This document shows, in pieces, positions 32,428 through 42,036 of a stretch of 64,000 nucleotides of DNA. The stretch covers positions 1,984,001 through 2,048,000 of the forward strand of contig NZ_AP018165.1 of the NCBI RefSeq assembly GCF_002356335.1, given 5' to 3'. Origin of the DNA: [Mycobacterium] stephanolepidis (lineage in GTDB: Bacteria; Actinomycetota; Actinomycetes; Mycobacteriales; Mycobacteriaceae). Position numbers and translations under genes: made by a program. The notes beneath the pieces are model-generated. The model worked only from the letters and a program-made list of their open reading frames with translations. It was not told the origin of the DNA and did no database searches. Position 1 is the first letter of the stretch, and every line of letters starts with the position of its first letter.

Positions 32428-35400
32428 GTGACCGGCGGCGAAATGAATGCGATGGACCGTCGCCGGGAACTCTTGCGCAAACGCCTCGCCGACAGCGGGG
32501 TGAGCACCCAGGCCGCTGACGCGCATCCAAGAGTGCAGGCTGGAGAGCGTCGCCCGCTTGCGCCGGGCCAGCGACGGATGTGGTTTGTGCAGACGAAGGA
32601 TTCCGCTGACACCACGCTCAATGTCTGTGTGGCCCACCGGTTGGAGGGTGCGCTCATCGAGTCGAGGCTCCGCGACGCGTTCGCCGCGGTGATCGATCGT
32701 CACGACATCCTGCGCACCACCTACGGCAGGGATAGTGCGGGCGAGCCTTACCAGGTGTTTGCCGACGGCGTTGAGCTGCCATGGAGAACCGTCGATCTGT
32801 CGGGAATTCCGGCGGATCAGCGTGACGCCGAGGTGCAGGCTCTCGTCAACGGGGAGTGTGGACGCCCGTTCGACTTGACATCTGAACTGCCACTGCGCAT
32901 TACGCTTGTCAGGTTCAATGACCGTGAGTTCCTCCTGGTACTGGTTGTACACCATGTGTGCTGGGACGATAGCTCCTGGGAAGTCTTCTTCGGCGAGCTG
33001 AACAGCCACTACGACGGCCACCAACTGCAAGGGCAGGCACCGCAGTTCGCTGTTGTCGGGATGTCAAGCGAACTGCCGTCGGACGCCGACTTCGAGTACT
33101 GGCGTAACACGCTTACCCCACTGCCTGAACCACTGGAGCTTCCCGGGCAGGCGACGGTGGAGGCCTCACGGGCCGCGCTTCGGCACAAAGTCACACTGCC
33201 CGAGAGCGTTGTCTCTCAAGTCGAGGGCTTCGCGAGGGAACACGCCGCCTCGCCCTTCATGGTTTTCCTGGCGGGATTCGGTGCGTTGGTGCACCGGTAT
33301 ACGGCGGCTCAAGATTTCCTCGTGGCAATCCCCGTGACGGAGCGAAAGGCTAATGCCGAGAACGTCATCGGCTACTTCGGCAATACGCTTCTGCTGCGCA
33401 CCACTGTGGAAGCGGAAGACACCTTCGCGTCCTATGTCGCGTCGGTGCGCGACGTCTGCCTAGGTGCCTTTAGGCACCAGGAGGTCGGCATCGACCGAGT
33501 GGTGCGCGAGATCAACCCGAGTCGCGCCGCGGGACGTGATGGCTTGGAGGCATTGGTGAGTCTCGGGTTCAGCATGCGTAGCGATTCCAGTGGATACCAA
33601 CTAGAGGGAGTCCGGGCGACCGCTCTCGAGCTCGGCGCCGACAGTGCGCAGCTGCCACTTTCGATGGCGATCATCGCCGAACCGTCCGGCACGATGGTTG
33701 AGCTCGAATACCAAGCCGATGCGGTACCGGATTGGCTCATTGCTCAGTTGCTCACTCACTTCGAACGGCTACTCGATGGCGGGACCGCCAACCCGCACAC
33801 GACACTCTCGCAGCTCGATCTCTTCGGAGAGGATGAGCAGGCCGTACTTCTCGCGCACTCACGTGGCTCGGTTGTCCCTGTCGAGGCGACCACAATCGTT
33901 GAGGTTCTGGAGACTGCTTGTGTCGCCTCCCCGGACACCATCGCGTTGGCCTCCGATGCCATCGAGATGACATACCGGGAGTTGCACGGTCGCGCGAATC
34001 GTCTGGCGCGGTGGCTCATCGGGCAAGGTGTCGGCACGGAGGACGTTGTTGCGCTACGGATGACCACATCCGTGGAGTTCATCGTCGCAATGTTCGCAGT
34101 TCTCAAGGCGGGTGCGGCGTACATGCCGATCGATCCGGGACTGCCTGAGGACCGCATTGAGTACCTGATATCCGATGCCAATCCGCACGTGGCATTTGGG
34201 ATGCCGGAGATCGTTGCGGCGGAACGCGAGGCAGAGGGTCTGGCGGACACGGTCATAACCGACTCCGAACGTGTGCGGCCGCTACGGCCGGACAACCTCG
34301 CCTACATCATCTACACCTCGGGTTCTACCGGGCAGCCCAAGGGTGTGGCCGTCTCTCATAGGGCCATCGCCGAGCACATCGTGTCTTTTACCGCCGAATG
34401 GAGCATGACAGCCCAGGACCGGATGCTGCAGTCGACATCGGTCAGCTTCGATGCTTCGCTCGCCGACATCCTGTGCCCGCTATCCCTCGGCGCGCGGATC
34501 GTGATACCAAGGGCAAATCCTTTCTCGGACATCGGCTATGTGGCAGACCTGGTGCAGCGACAGGGGGTCACTGTGCTGCACATGGTTCCCTCCTTGCTGA
34601 GGTCGGTGATGCTGTTACCGGAGGCGAGTCAGCTCCGTGGTCTGCGGCACGTACCGGTGGGTGGAGAGGCGCTTCCCGGCGAGGTCGCGGACAAGTTCGC
34701 GACGGTGTTCAATGCCGAGCTGCGAAATCACTACGGACCCACCGAGGCTGTGGTGTGCTCCACGTACATGCCGGTCGATGGGCCGCAGGGTACGTCGGTG
34801 GTGCCCATCGGCCGCCCCAACCGCAACGTGTACGCCTACGTGCTCGACGAGCAGCTTTCACTCGTGCCCGCCGGTGTCGCCGGTGAGTTGTACCTGGGTG
34901 GTACCCAGCTCGCCCGCGGTTATCTTGGCCGCGCATCGCTCAGTGCCGCGAGATTTGTCGCAGACCCATTCGGTAGCGGTGGCCGCTTGTACCGCACCGG
35001 GGACTTGGTGCGTCGCAATGTTTCTGGCGAACTCGAGTTCATTGGGAGGGTCGACGAGCAGGTCAAGGTGCGCGGGTACCGCATTGAGCTCGGTGAGGTC
35101 GAGGCCGTAATCGCCGCCGACGATCGTGTTGGACACTGTGTGGTCGCGGTCATGGAGGACCCGCAGATTGGACCGATGCTCGTCGCATACGTCGTTCCCC
35201 CCGACGTTGACGGCGCCACGGCAAATGTCGACGTGGACCTGCTGCGTAGCCGTGCGCAGGAGAAGCTTCCCGCGTACATGGTGCCGACCGCATTTGTCGT
35301 CATCCCCAGTATCCCGCTTACCACCAGTGGGAAACTGGATAAACGTGCGCTTCCCGTTCCTGATCCCATGTCCGGAAGGGGGTTTCGCGCTCCGCAGACA

Positions 35401-37458
35401 CCCACGGAACGCAGGATGTGTGCGATCTTCGCGCACCTTTTCGGTCGCGACGCGATCAGCGCCGATGACTCGTTTTTCGAACTGGGTGGGCACTCATTGC
35501 TCGCTGCCCGGCTGGTCGCCCAGATCAGGGCGCAGTTCGGAATCGAGCTCACCGTGCGCGCAGTCTTTGACACTCCTACTCCGGAAGGTCTTGCCGCGGA
35601 GCTCGTCGAGCATTTCCGTGAGGAGTTCGAGATCGAGCTCGATGAACTAGATCTCGACGACGAAGAGATGTCTGATATCGCTCCCCGCGACGGGCGCCCC
35701 GATCTCGTCCAAGCCGTTCGCCCCGAATTACTCCCGTTGTCGTCGTCGCAGCTGTCCGTCTGGTTCGAATGTCAGATGGAGGGCATGACCGATTTCGGCA
35801 ATATGCCGCTGGTACTTCGGTTTGGCGGCCCCCTCGATGATGGATTGTTGGAAAGAGCCATCAATGATGTCGTAGCGCGCCACGAGGCGCTGCGCACCAA
35901 TTTCCGAGTGCATGAGGGTGCGCCACACCAGGTTGTACACGAGTCTGTGCAGGTATCGCTTCCGTTGATGGATGCACGGCCCGATGAGCTGACCGGCGCG
36001 CTGAACGGCCTGCGACACTACGTTTTCGACCTCGAGAGCGAGCCGTTGATCCGCCCGACTCTTGTGCGCGTGGACGAGCACGATCACGTGCTTTCCATCA
36101 TCGTGCATCACTTGGTTTCCGACCACTCGTCGTTTGCGGTGTTCGTCGACGATCTGATCGTTGCCTATCGGGCGAGACTGGCAGGGGAGGCGCCCCAGTG
36201 GGACGTGCTGCCCATCCAGTACGCCGATTACGTGCTGTGGCAGTACGAGGCATTCGCTGAGGGAAGTGATTTCGCGGAAGCCGAGACAAAGTACTGGCGT
36301 GAGCAGCTGGCCGGTGTGCCGGGCCAGATTGCGGTAGCGCACGACCGGGAACGGCCAAGGGTGCTCGGAAAATCCAGCACAGTACACACATTCACGTTGT
36401 CTCAGGAGCGTCGCGCTGCGATTACGCGCCTTGCCGAGCAATCGGGGGCTACCGAGTTCATCGTCTATCAGGCTGCAACAGCGACAATGCTGCATCTGCT
36501 CGGCGGTGGGTCAGACATCGTTATTGGCAGCCCTGTGGCATCTCGCGTGCACCCAGCCACCGCGAATCTCATTGGGCTTTTCGCGAATATGGTGGCGCTG
36601 CGGAACGAATTCTCGGACAACCCGACATTGCGCACCGTGCTGTCACGGAGCCGGGACGCCGTCCTCAACGCCCAGGCGCATCAGGAGCTACCATTTGAGC
36701 GGCTTGTTGAGGCGATAAACCCACCGAGGTCGCGGTCCTGGAATCCGTTGTTCCAGACGATGATCAACTTCCGTGCAGCGGACTGGGCGCTTTCGGGACG
36801 TGACCTGACCGGATCGGGAGAGACTTCGGTGGTGCCGCTCCCGACGGAGTTGGACGTCTCGTTCCTGGATCTGAACCTGGGCCTGAATGTCACGGCTGAG
36901 GGCGGCCTGGATCTGTGGATGGTGGTGAACTCCGACTTGTACGAGCCGGACACGGCACCGTTGATCGCATCAGCCTTCGTGAACGCCCTTGACCTTTTTG
37001 TGTCCCAACAGGATTCCTCGGTGTCCGAGATAGCGTTGCTCTCGCAAGACGATATGGAACGGTTGCTGACACCGCCCGCACCGGCGGTCGAACAGCCCGC
37101 CGAACCGAGAAGTGCTGGGACACAAGAAACCGTGAGCGCGTTGATCGTGATCCTGGAAGAGCTACTCGAAATCGACGACGTGCAACCCGAGGACAACTTC
37201 TTTGCCCTCGGCGGTGACAGCATCATTTCCATCCAATGGTCAACCAGGGCGGCCGAACAGGGGTACGCGATGACACCCCAGATGATTTTTGAATGCCCGT
37301 CCATCTCCGAGTTGGCAGGGGCAGTCGACAATGCCATTGCGCAACCCGGCGATGCCGAGCCGACGCCGGAATCTGAGGCTAGCGCCCCGATGAGCGCCTC
37401 GGGACTTTCCGCAGACGCACTGGCGGCACTGACCGCATCGTGGCAGGAGCAATCGTGA
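32428..37458 (+). CDS. mbtE: Mycobactin NRPS MbtE-like (C-A-PCP-C-PCP)
   Basis: 1676 residues, close to M. tuberculosis MbtE (about 1680). Domains: condensation (HHVCWDD near residue 175, a variant of HHxxxDG), adenylation (YIIYTSGSTGQPKGV near 627, with YRTGDLVR and NGK-like TTSGKLDKRA), carrier (ELGGHSLLA near 1019), a second condensation domain (HHLVSDHSS near 1227) and a second carrier (LGGDSIIS near 1595). The second module has no adenylation domain, so its carrier must be loaded in trans or serve transfer of the polyketide. The likely substrate of the A domain is the first (hydroxy)lysine, from knowledge of mycobactin. Start GTG 32428; ATG 32443 is an alternative. It overlaps mbtF by 4 bases. 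Confidence 0.92.
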   Translation: MTGGEMNAMDRRRELLRKRLADSGVSTQAADAHPRVQAGERRPLAPGQRRMWFVQTKDSADTTLNVCVAHRLEGALIESRLRDAFAAVIDRHDILRTTYGRDSAGEPYQVFADGVELPWRTVDLSGIPADQRDAEVQALVNGECGRPFDLTSELPLRITLVRFNDREFLLVLVVHHVCWDDSSWEVFFGELNSHYDGHQLQGQAPQFAVVGMSSELPSDADFEYWRNTLTPLPEPLELPGQATVEASRAALRHKVTLPESVVSQVEGFAREHAASPFMVFLAGFGALVHRYTAAQDFLVAIPVTERKANAENVIGYFGNTLLLRTTVEAEDTFASYVASVRDVCLGAFRHQEVGIDRVVREINPSRAAGRDGLEALVSLGFSMRSDSSGYQLEGVRATALELGADSAQLPLSMAIIAEPSGTMVELEYQADAVPDWLIAQLLTHFERLLDGGTANPHTTLSQLDLFGEDEQAVLLAHSRGSVVPVEATTIVEVLETACVASPDTIALASDAIEMTYRELHGRANRLARWLIGQGVGTEDVVALRMTTSVEFIVAMFAVLKAGAAYMPIDPGLPEDRIEYLISDANPHVAFGMPEIVAAEREAEGLADTVITDSERVRPLRPDNLAYIIYTSGSTGQPKGVAVSHRAIAEHIVSFTAEWSMTAQDRMLQSTSVSFDASLADILCPLSLGARIVIPRANPFSDIGYVADLVQRQGVTVLHMVPSLLRSVMLLPEASQLRGLRHVPVGGEALPGEVADKFATVFNAELRNHYGPTEAVVCSTYMPVDGPQGTSVVPIGRPNRNVYAYVLDEQLSLVPAGVAGELYLGGTQLARGYLGRASLSAARFVADPFGSGGRLYRTGDLVRRNVSGELEFIGRVDEQVKVRGYRIELGEVEAVIAADDRVGHCVVAVMEDPQIGPMLVAYVVPPDVDGATANVDVDLLRSRAQEKLPAYMVPTAFVVIPSIPLTTSGKLDKRALPVPDPMSGRGFRAPQTPTERRMCAIFAHLFGRDAISADDSFFELGGHSLLAARLVAQIRAQFGIELTVRAVFDTPTPEGLAAELVEHFREEFEIELDELDLDDEEMSDIAPRDGRPDLVQAVRPELLPLSSSQLSVWFECQMEGMTDFGNMPLVLRFGGPLDDGLLERAINDVVARHEALRTNFRVHEGAPHQVVHESVQVSLPLMDARPDELTGALNGLRHYVFDLESEPLIRPTLVRVDEHDHVLSIIVHHLVSDHSSFAVFVDDLIVAYRARLAGEAPQWDVLPIQYADYVLWQYEAFAEGSDFAEAETKYWREQLAGVPGQIAVAHDRERPRVLGKSSTVHTFTLSQERRAAITRLAEQSGATEFIVYQAATATMLHLLGGGSDIVIGSPVASRVHPATANLIGLFANMVALRNEFSDNPTLRTVLSRSRDAVLNAQAHQELPFERLVEAINPPRSRSWNPLFQTMINFRAADWALSGRDLTGSGETSVVPLPTELDVSFLDLNLGLNVTAEGGLDLWMVVNSDLYEPDTAPLIASAFVNALDLFVSQQDSSVSEIALLSQDDMERLLTPPAPAVEQPAEPRSAGTQETVSALIVILEELLEIDDVQPEDNFFALGGDSIISIQWSTRAAEQGYAMTPQMIFECPSISELAGAVDNAIAQPGDAEPTPESEASAPMSASGLSADALAALTASWQEQS

Positions 37459-40400
37459 CAGGTGTCGGCCAGCAGCAGCCCCAGATCGAGGATGTCCTGG
37501 CGCTGAGTCCGCTGCAAGAAGGCTTCTACGCGCTGGCTCAGCTCGCCGATGAGAGTGTCGATCTGTACAGCATGCAGTTTGTGGTCGATGTCGACGGCGT
37601 GCTCGATGTAGACCTGCTGCACCGCAGTGCTCAGGCGATGTTGCAGCGCCACCCGAACCTGCGCGCGGCGTTCTGGGACCGTGGAGTGCCCCGTCCGGTA
37701 CAGATAGTCCCCGTCCGGGCGCAGCTCCCCTGGGAGGAGCGAGTATCACTGCGCGCTGATTTCGATCGAATCGCCCGGGAAGAGCGGCAGCGCTCATTCG
37801 ACCTGAGTAAGGGCCCCGCACTACGGATCGTGCTGCTTTCGGTGCCAGCCGAAGCCTCCTACCGAATGATTGTCACCGCTCACCACATCCTGATGGACGG
37901 TTGGGCGCTGGCGACGTTCTTCACCGAGATGCTGGCCGTCTATGAAGCCAACGGTTCGATGGATAGCCTGCCGGCCGTGCGTCCGTACCGTGACTACATC
38001 GCCTGGCTCAACGCGCAGGACACCGCAGCTGCGGCCGATAAATGGTCACGTTACCTGGGTACATCTTCTGGACCCTTGATGCTTGCTGACGGTGGCGTCG
38101 CAGCGCATGACAACGTGCCCGAGAAGACGCAATTCCTTTTGACCCCAGAGGAAACCGTGCGGCTGCGGGGGTGGGCCGCGGCGAATGGGCTCACTCTCAA
38201 CACGGTAACCGCGTTCGCTTGGGCGGTGGTACTCGGCAGGTTGACCGATCGCACAGACGTCGTGTTCGGCACCATTGTGTCGGGTCGCCCCCGGGAACTT
38301 ACTGATGTCGAGCGGATGGTCGGTTTGTTCATCAACTCGGTGCCGATGGTGGCTCATATCGACTACGCAGCCCCGGTGGTTACCCAGTGTGCGCAACTGC
38401 AGCGTGAAGCTGCCGCCATGCGCGATATCGGGTACTTGAGTCTTTCTGCGCTGCAACGCGCCGAAGGTGCGGCAGCCTTGTTCGACACCATGTTCGTTTT
38501 CGAGAATGCCCCCATCGGTGACGCCGTTCGCGAGATAGCGACGTCGAACGGAGCGCGTTTCCGGCCTGTCGAGATGGAGAGCTTGGCACACTATCCATTG
38601 ACGGTGGTTTCGCATATGCACGGCGAAGCGCTGCTGGTGATGATCGAAGCCATTCCCGAAGCATTGCAGTACTTTTCGGCGGGAAGTGTGGGTGAGCGGC
38701 TGGTCTCTGTGTTGCGCCAGCTCCCAAATATAGGCGAGGGCACCCCGGATGCTCTCGATGTCTTGACGCCGGATGAGCGGGCCGAGATCGCTGTCACGGC
38801 ATCTGCGGCCGACGCGTCAGCGAGATCGGTGTGGGAGCTCTTTGAGCGACAGGCGATCAGTCAGCCCGATGCCGTCGCCCTGACGGCGGGGGCTGAAGGG
38901 CGTTACACCTACGCACAGTTGCATGCCGCCGCGTGCAGACTGGCGAATGAACTGGCAGATCATGGCGTGGAGCCAGAAACGACGGTGGCGCTTGTACTTC
39001 CGCGCTCCGTCGAGTCGATTATTGCCATCCTTGGGGTGCTGGCCGCAGGTGCGGCTTACGTTCCAGTCGATATCGGACTACCCGCGGCACGTATCGAATC
39101 GATTCTGAGCCAATCCGATCCAAAGCTGATCATCACCATTACCGAGCACGGCGGTGTCGCCGGGACGCAGTACCGGGCCGTAGTGCTTGACGATCCTGCG
39201 ACCGCGGAGCGGGTCTTACATCTGCCCGCAGAGGCCCCTGCTGTGGCTAGGCATCCTGACCAGAGTGCATATCTCATCTTTACCTCCGGATCGACGGGTG
39301 AGCCCAAAGGTGTCATCGGCACGCACGGTTCGCTGATGAATTACGCTGCCGACCATCGTGATCGGGTCTATCAGCCGGCCACCGCCCGATTGGGACGCAA
39401 GCTTCGGATCGCGCACGCCTGGTCGTTGAGCTTCGATGCCTCCTGGCAGCCGATGATCGGTCTGTTGGACGGGCACACCGTGCACCTGTTCGATGCCGAG
39501 GCCATGCGGGACGCACACCGGCTGGTGCAGGGCATGGCCGAGCACGATATCGACATGATCGACACCACGCCGTCGATGCTGGCGCAGTTGTCCGCCGCCG
39601 GGCTGCTCGATCGGGAGCTTGCGGTATTGGCGCTGGGTGGTGAGGCCATCGAGGCTGCCTTGTGGAACCGTCTGAGCGCATTGACCGAGACTGCCGTCTA
39701 CAACTGCTATGGCCCCACGGAAACCACGGTCGAGGCGGTTGTCGCAGCGGTGAAGGACTATTCGACGCCCACCATCGGTACGCCGAATCAGGGGACGGCC
39801 GGGTATGTCCTGGATTCGCGGCTACGGCCGGTGCCGGATGGAGCGGTCGGCGAGCTGTACCTTGCCGGGTCCCAGCTGGCGCGCGGCTATGCGAGAAGAC
39901 CAGCGGTGACGGCTAGTGCCTTTGTCGCAGATCCGCAGCGACCGGGGCAGCGCATGTACCGGACGGGTGATTTGGTGCGCCGCCTACCGCACGGCGGTTT
40001 CGCATATCTGGGCCGGGCCGACTCCCAGGTGAAGATCCGCGGTTATCGCGTCGAGGTCGGCGAGATTGAATCAGTACTACGCCTTCAACCTGATGTGCAG
40101 ACCGCCGCAGTGTCCGTGGTCCGCCGCGCCGGCGGCGCGAGCCTGGTGGGTTTTGTTGTGCCCCAACAGGGACTGGCCCAATTCGATAGCACACGGATTG
40201 CGATGAGGCTCGCCGATCGGCTGCCGTCATACATGATGCCGTCGCGTTTGCTCGTGCTTGAGCGGTTGCCCGTCACGGTGAATGGCAAGCTGGATGGCGA
40301 TGCGCTTGAGCGGCTTGCCCTGGAGGCCCTGTCGGGCGGCGCCGCCGAGGGGGAGCGGGCGCTACCCGCCACTACCACCGAATGTGCATTGTGTGAATGC

Positions 40401-42017
40401 TGTGCCGACCTATTCGACGGAACCGCTCCGGGCATCGATGACGACTTCTTTTCCCTTGGGGTGGACAGTATTGTCGCGATTTCGTTGGTGAACAAGGCGC
40501 GCAAGCGTGACCTGGTGATCACCCCGCGCATGGTCCTGGCTGCGCCAACCATTCGGCAGCTCGCGGCCCTCATCGACGAACGGGCCGACCGGGCTAATCG
40601 ATCCGAGAACCTCGATTCCCTTACCGGAGAGGCGGACTACGGCGAGGTACTGCCGCTGCCCATCGTGACATGGATGCACGAGAGCGGAAATTACCGCAGG
40701 TTCGCGCTCTCGGCACTCGTTCGAGTGCCCGCCGGGATCGACCACGAATCCATAGAGCTGGTTCTACAGACGCTGCTTGACGGCCACGACATGCTGCGGT
40801 CGGTGCTCGTCGACACCATTGATGGGCCGCGTGTGCTCACGCGCGAGCCCGGGGTAGTGCGCGCCGGAAGTGTGCTTACCCACGTTGACCTGCCGGTAAC
40901 CGGCGAAGTGCACGGAGCGATCGCGGACGCTGCGCGCGCTGCGTTCGACAAGTTGGATCCAAGATCGGGTGCAATGGTGCGCGCGGTCTGGCTAGCCGGC
41001 GGCGGCCACGACGATGTGCTTTTGCTCTCCGTTCACCACTTGGCCATGGATGTGGTCTCCTGGCATATTGCGTTGGCCGATATGGCGGAGGCGTGGCGCA
41101 GTTTGGGAGCCGGCGAAGTTCCCAAGGCACCCGTGGAATTCACGTCATACCGGCGCTGGTCCGAACTGATGTGGCAGCGGGCAAACAGTGACGAGGTTCA
41201 GGCCCAGCAGCAGTATTGGCTACAACAGGTCGCCGGTCCCGATCCGGCAGTGGGTGCGCGGCGTCCAGACCCCTCGCGCGACACGTGGGGCACCCTGCGC
41301 ACCACGCCGGTAGTGACTCCGGTTGACATAACCGCTCGTTTACTGAGTTCGCTGAACAAGAACGACGGGGTGTACGGATTCTTGTTGGCCGCATTGGCTG
41401 TGACAGTGGCCAGTTGGCGTGTAGAACGCGGCCAGGATGCGTCACCGGGGACGCTGGTATCGATGGAGGGCCACGGGCGGGTCGATACCGCGTTCGATAC
41501 TGACACCACAAGTACCATCGGGTGGTTCACCACGATGTACCCGGCTCGAATCGGTCAGGGTGAGTTGGCATTTGATGTAGCCACGGTGGAACGGGATGCG
41601 GTGTCTGCCCGCAGACTTTTGAATGCAGTCGCTCAACATCTCGCTGAAATTCCTCATCAAGGAATGGATTACGGCCTACTCCGTTATGTGAGCCGTAATG
41701 AGGAGCTGGCCGCCGCTGCCGATCCGCAGATTCAGTTCAACTATCTGGGACGCCTGGATATGAGCGGGATTACCGACCAGCCGTGGTCGCTGGTCACGGA
41801 CGCGCGAGGCCTTGCCGTCCCACCCGATTCGGAACCCGAGTTGCCTTTGCGTTTTGGGATCAACGTCGGCTCCGCGATATCGACCACAGCGGAAGGTGCC
41901 CAGCTGCTGACCAACTGGCAGTGGAGCTCTAACCTTTTCACCTCGGAAGATGCCGACCAGCTGGCGCGGCTGTGGCAACGAAGCGTTGCCGCGCTGGCTC
42001 AGGCACTCGACGGATAG
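37455..42017 (+). CDS. mbtF: Mycobactin NRPS MbtF-like (C-A-PCP-terminal C/E-like)
   Basis: 1520 residues. Domains: condensation (HHILMDGWA near residue 143), adenylation (IFTSGSTGEPKGV near 608, YRTGDLVRRLPHG), carrier (FFSLGVDSIVA near 1002) and a terminal condensation/epimerisation-like domain (LSVHHLAMDVVSW near 1194, PQIQFNYLGR near the end). In mycobactin assembly this protein adds the second hydroxylysine, and the terminal domain is thought to release it as the caprolactam. Start GTG 37455 has AGGAGC upstream and overlaps the mbtE stop by 4 bases; an in-frame GTG at 37440 is less likely. mbtB follows after 19 bases. Confidence 0.92.
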   Translation: MTGVGQQQPQIEDVLALSPLQEGFYALAQLADESVDLYSMQFVVDVDGVLDVDLLHRSAQAMLQRHPNLRAAFWDRGVPRPVQIVPVRAQLPWEERVSLRADFDRIAREERQRSFDLSKGPALRIVLLSVPAEASYRMIVTAHHILMDGWALATFFTEMLAVYEANGSMDSLPAVRPYRDYIAWLNAQDTAAAADKWSRYLGTSSGPLMLADGGVAAHDNVPEKTQFLLTPEETVRLRGWAAANGLTLNTVTAFAWAVVLGRLTDRTDVVFGTIVSGRPRELTDVERMVGLFINSVPMVAHIDYAAPVVTQCAQLQREAAAMRDIGYLSLSALQRAEGAAALFDTMFVFENAPIGDAVREIATSNGARFRPVEMESLAHYPLTVVSHMHGEALLVMIEAIPEALQYFSAGSVGERLVSVLRQLPNIGEGTPDALDVLTPDERAEIAVTASAADASARSVWELFERQAISQPDAVALTAGAEGRYTYAQLHAAACRLANELADHGVEPETTVALVLPRSVESIIAILGVLAAGAAYVPVDIGLPAARIESILSQSDPKLIITITEHGGVAGTQYRAVVLDDPATAERVLHLPAEAPAVARHPDQSAYLIFTSGSTGEPKGVIGTHGSLMNYAADHRDRVYQPATARLGRKLRIAHAWSLSFDASWQPMIGLLDGHTVHLFDAEAMRDAHRLVQGMAEHDIDMIDTTPSMLAQLSAAGLLDRELAVLALGGEAIEAALWNRLSALTETAVYNCYGPTETTVEAVVAAVKDYSTPTIGTPNQGTAGYVLDSRLRPVPDGAVGELYLAGSQLARGYARRPAVTASAFVADPQRPGQRMYRTGDLVRRLPHGGFAYLGRADSQVKIRGYRVEVGEIESVLRLQPDVQTAAVSVVRRAGGASLVGFVVPQQGLAQFDSTRIAMRLADRLPSYMMPSRLLVLERLPVTVNGKLDGDALERLALEALSGGAAEGERALPATTTECALCECCADLFDGTAPGIDDDFFSLGVDSIVAISLVNKARKRDLVITPRMVLAAPTIRQLAALIDERADRANRSENLDSLTGEADYGEVLPLPIVTWMHESGNYRRFALSALVRVPAGIDHESIELVLQTLLDGHDMLRSVLVDTIDGPRVLTREPGVVRAGSVLTHVDLPVTGEVHGAIADAARAAFDKLDPRSGAMVRAVWLAGGGHDDVLLLSVHHLAMDVVSWHIALADMAEAWRSLGAGEVPKAPVEFTSYRRWSELMWQRANSDEVQAQQQYWLQQVAGPDPAVGARRPDPSRDTWGTLRTTPVVTPVDITARLLSSLNKNDGVYGFLLAALAVTVASWRVERGQDASPGTLVSMEGHGRVDTAFDTDTTSTIGWFTTMYPARIGQGELAFDVATVERDAVSARRLLNAVAQHLAEIPHQGMDYGLLRYVSRNEELAAAADPQIQFNYLGRLDMSGITDQPWSLVTDARGLAVPPDSEPELPLRFGINVGSAISTTAEGAQLLTNWQWSSNLFTSEDADQLARLWQRSVAALAQALDG

Positions 42018-42036
42018 CGACAGGAAGACAGCACGG

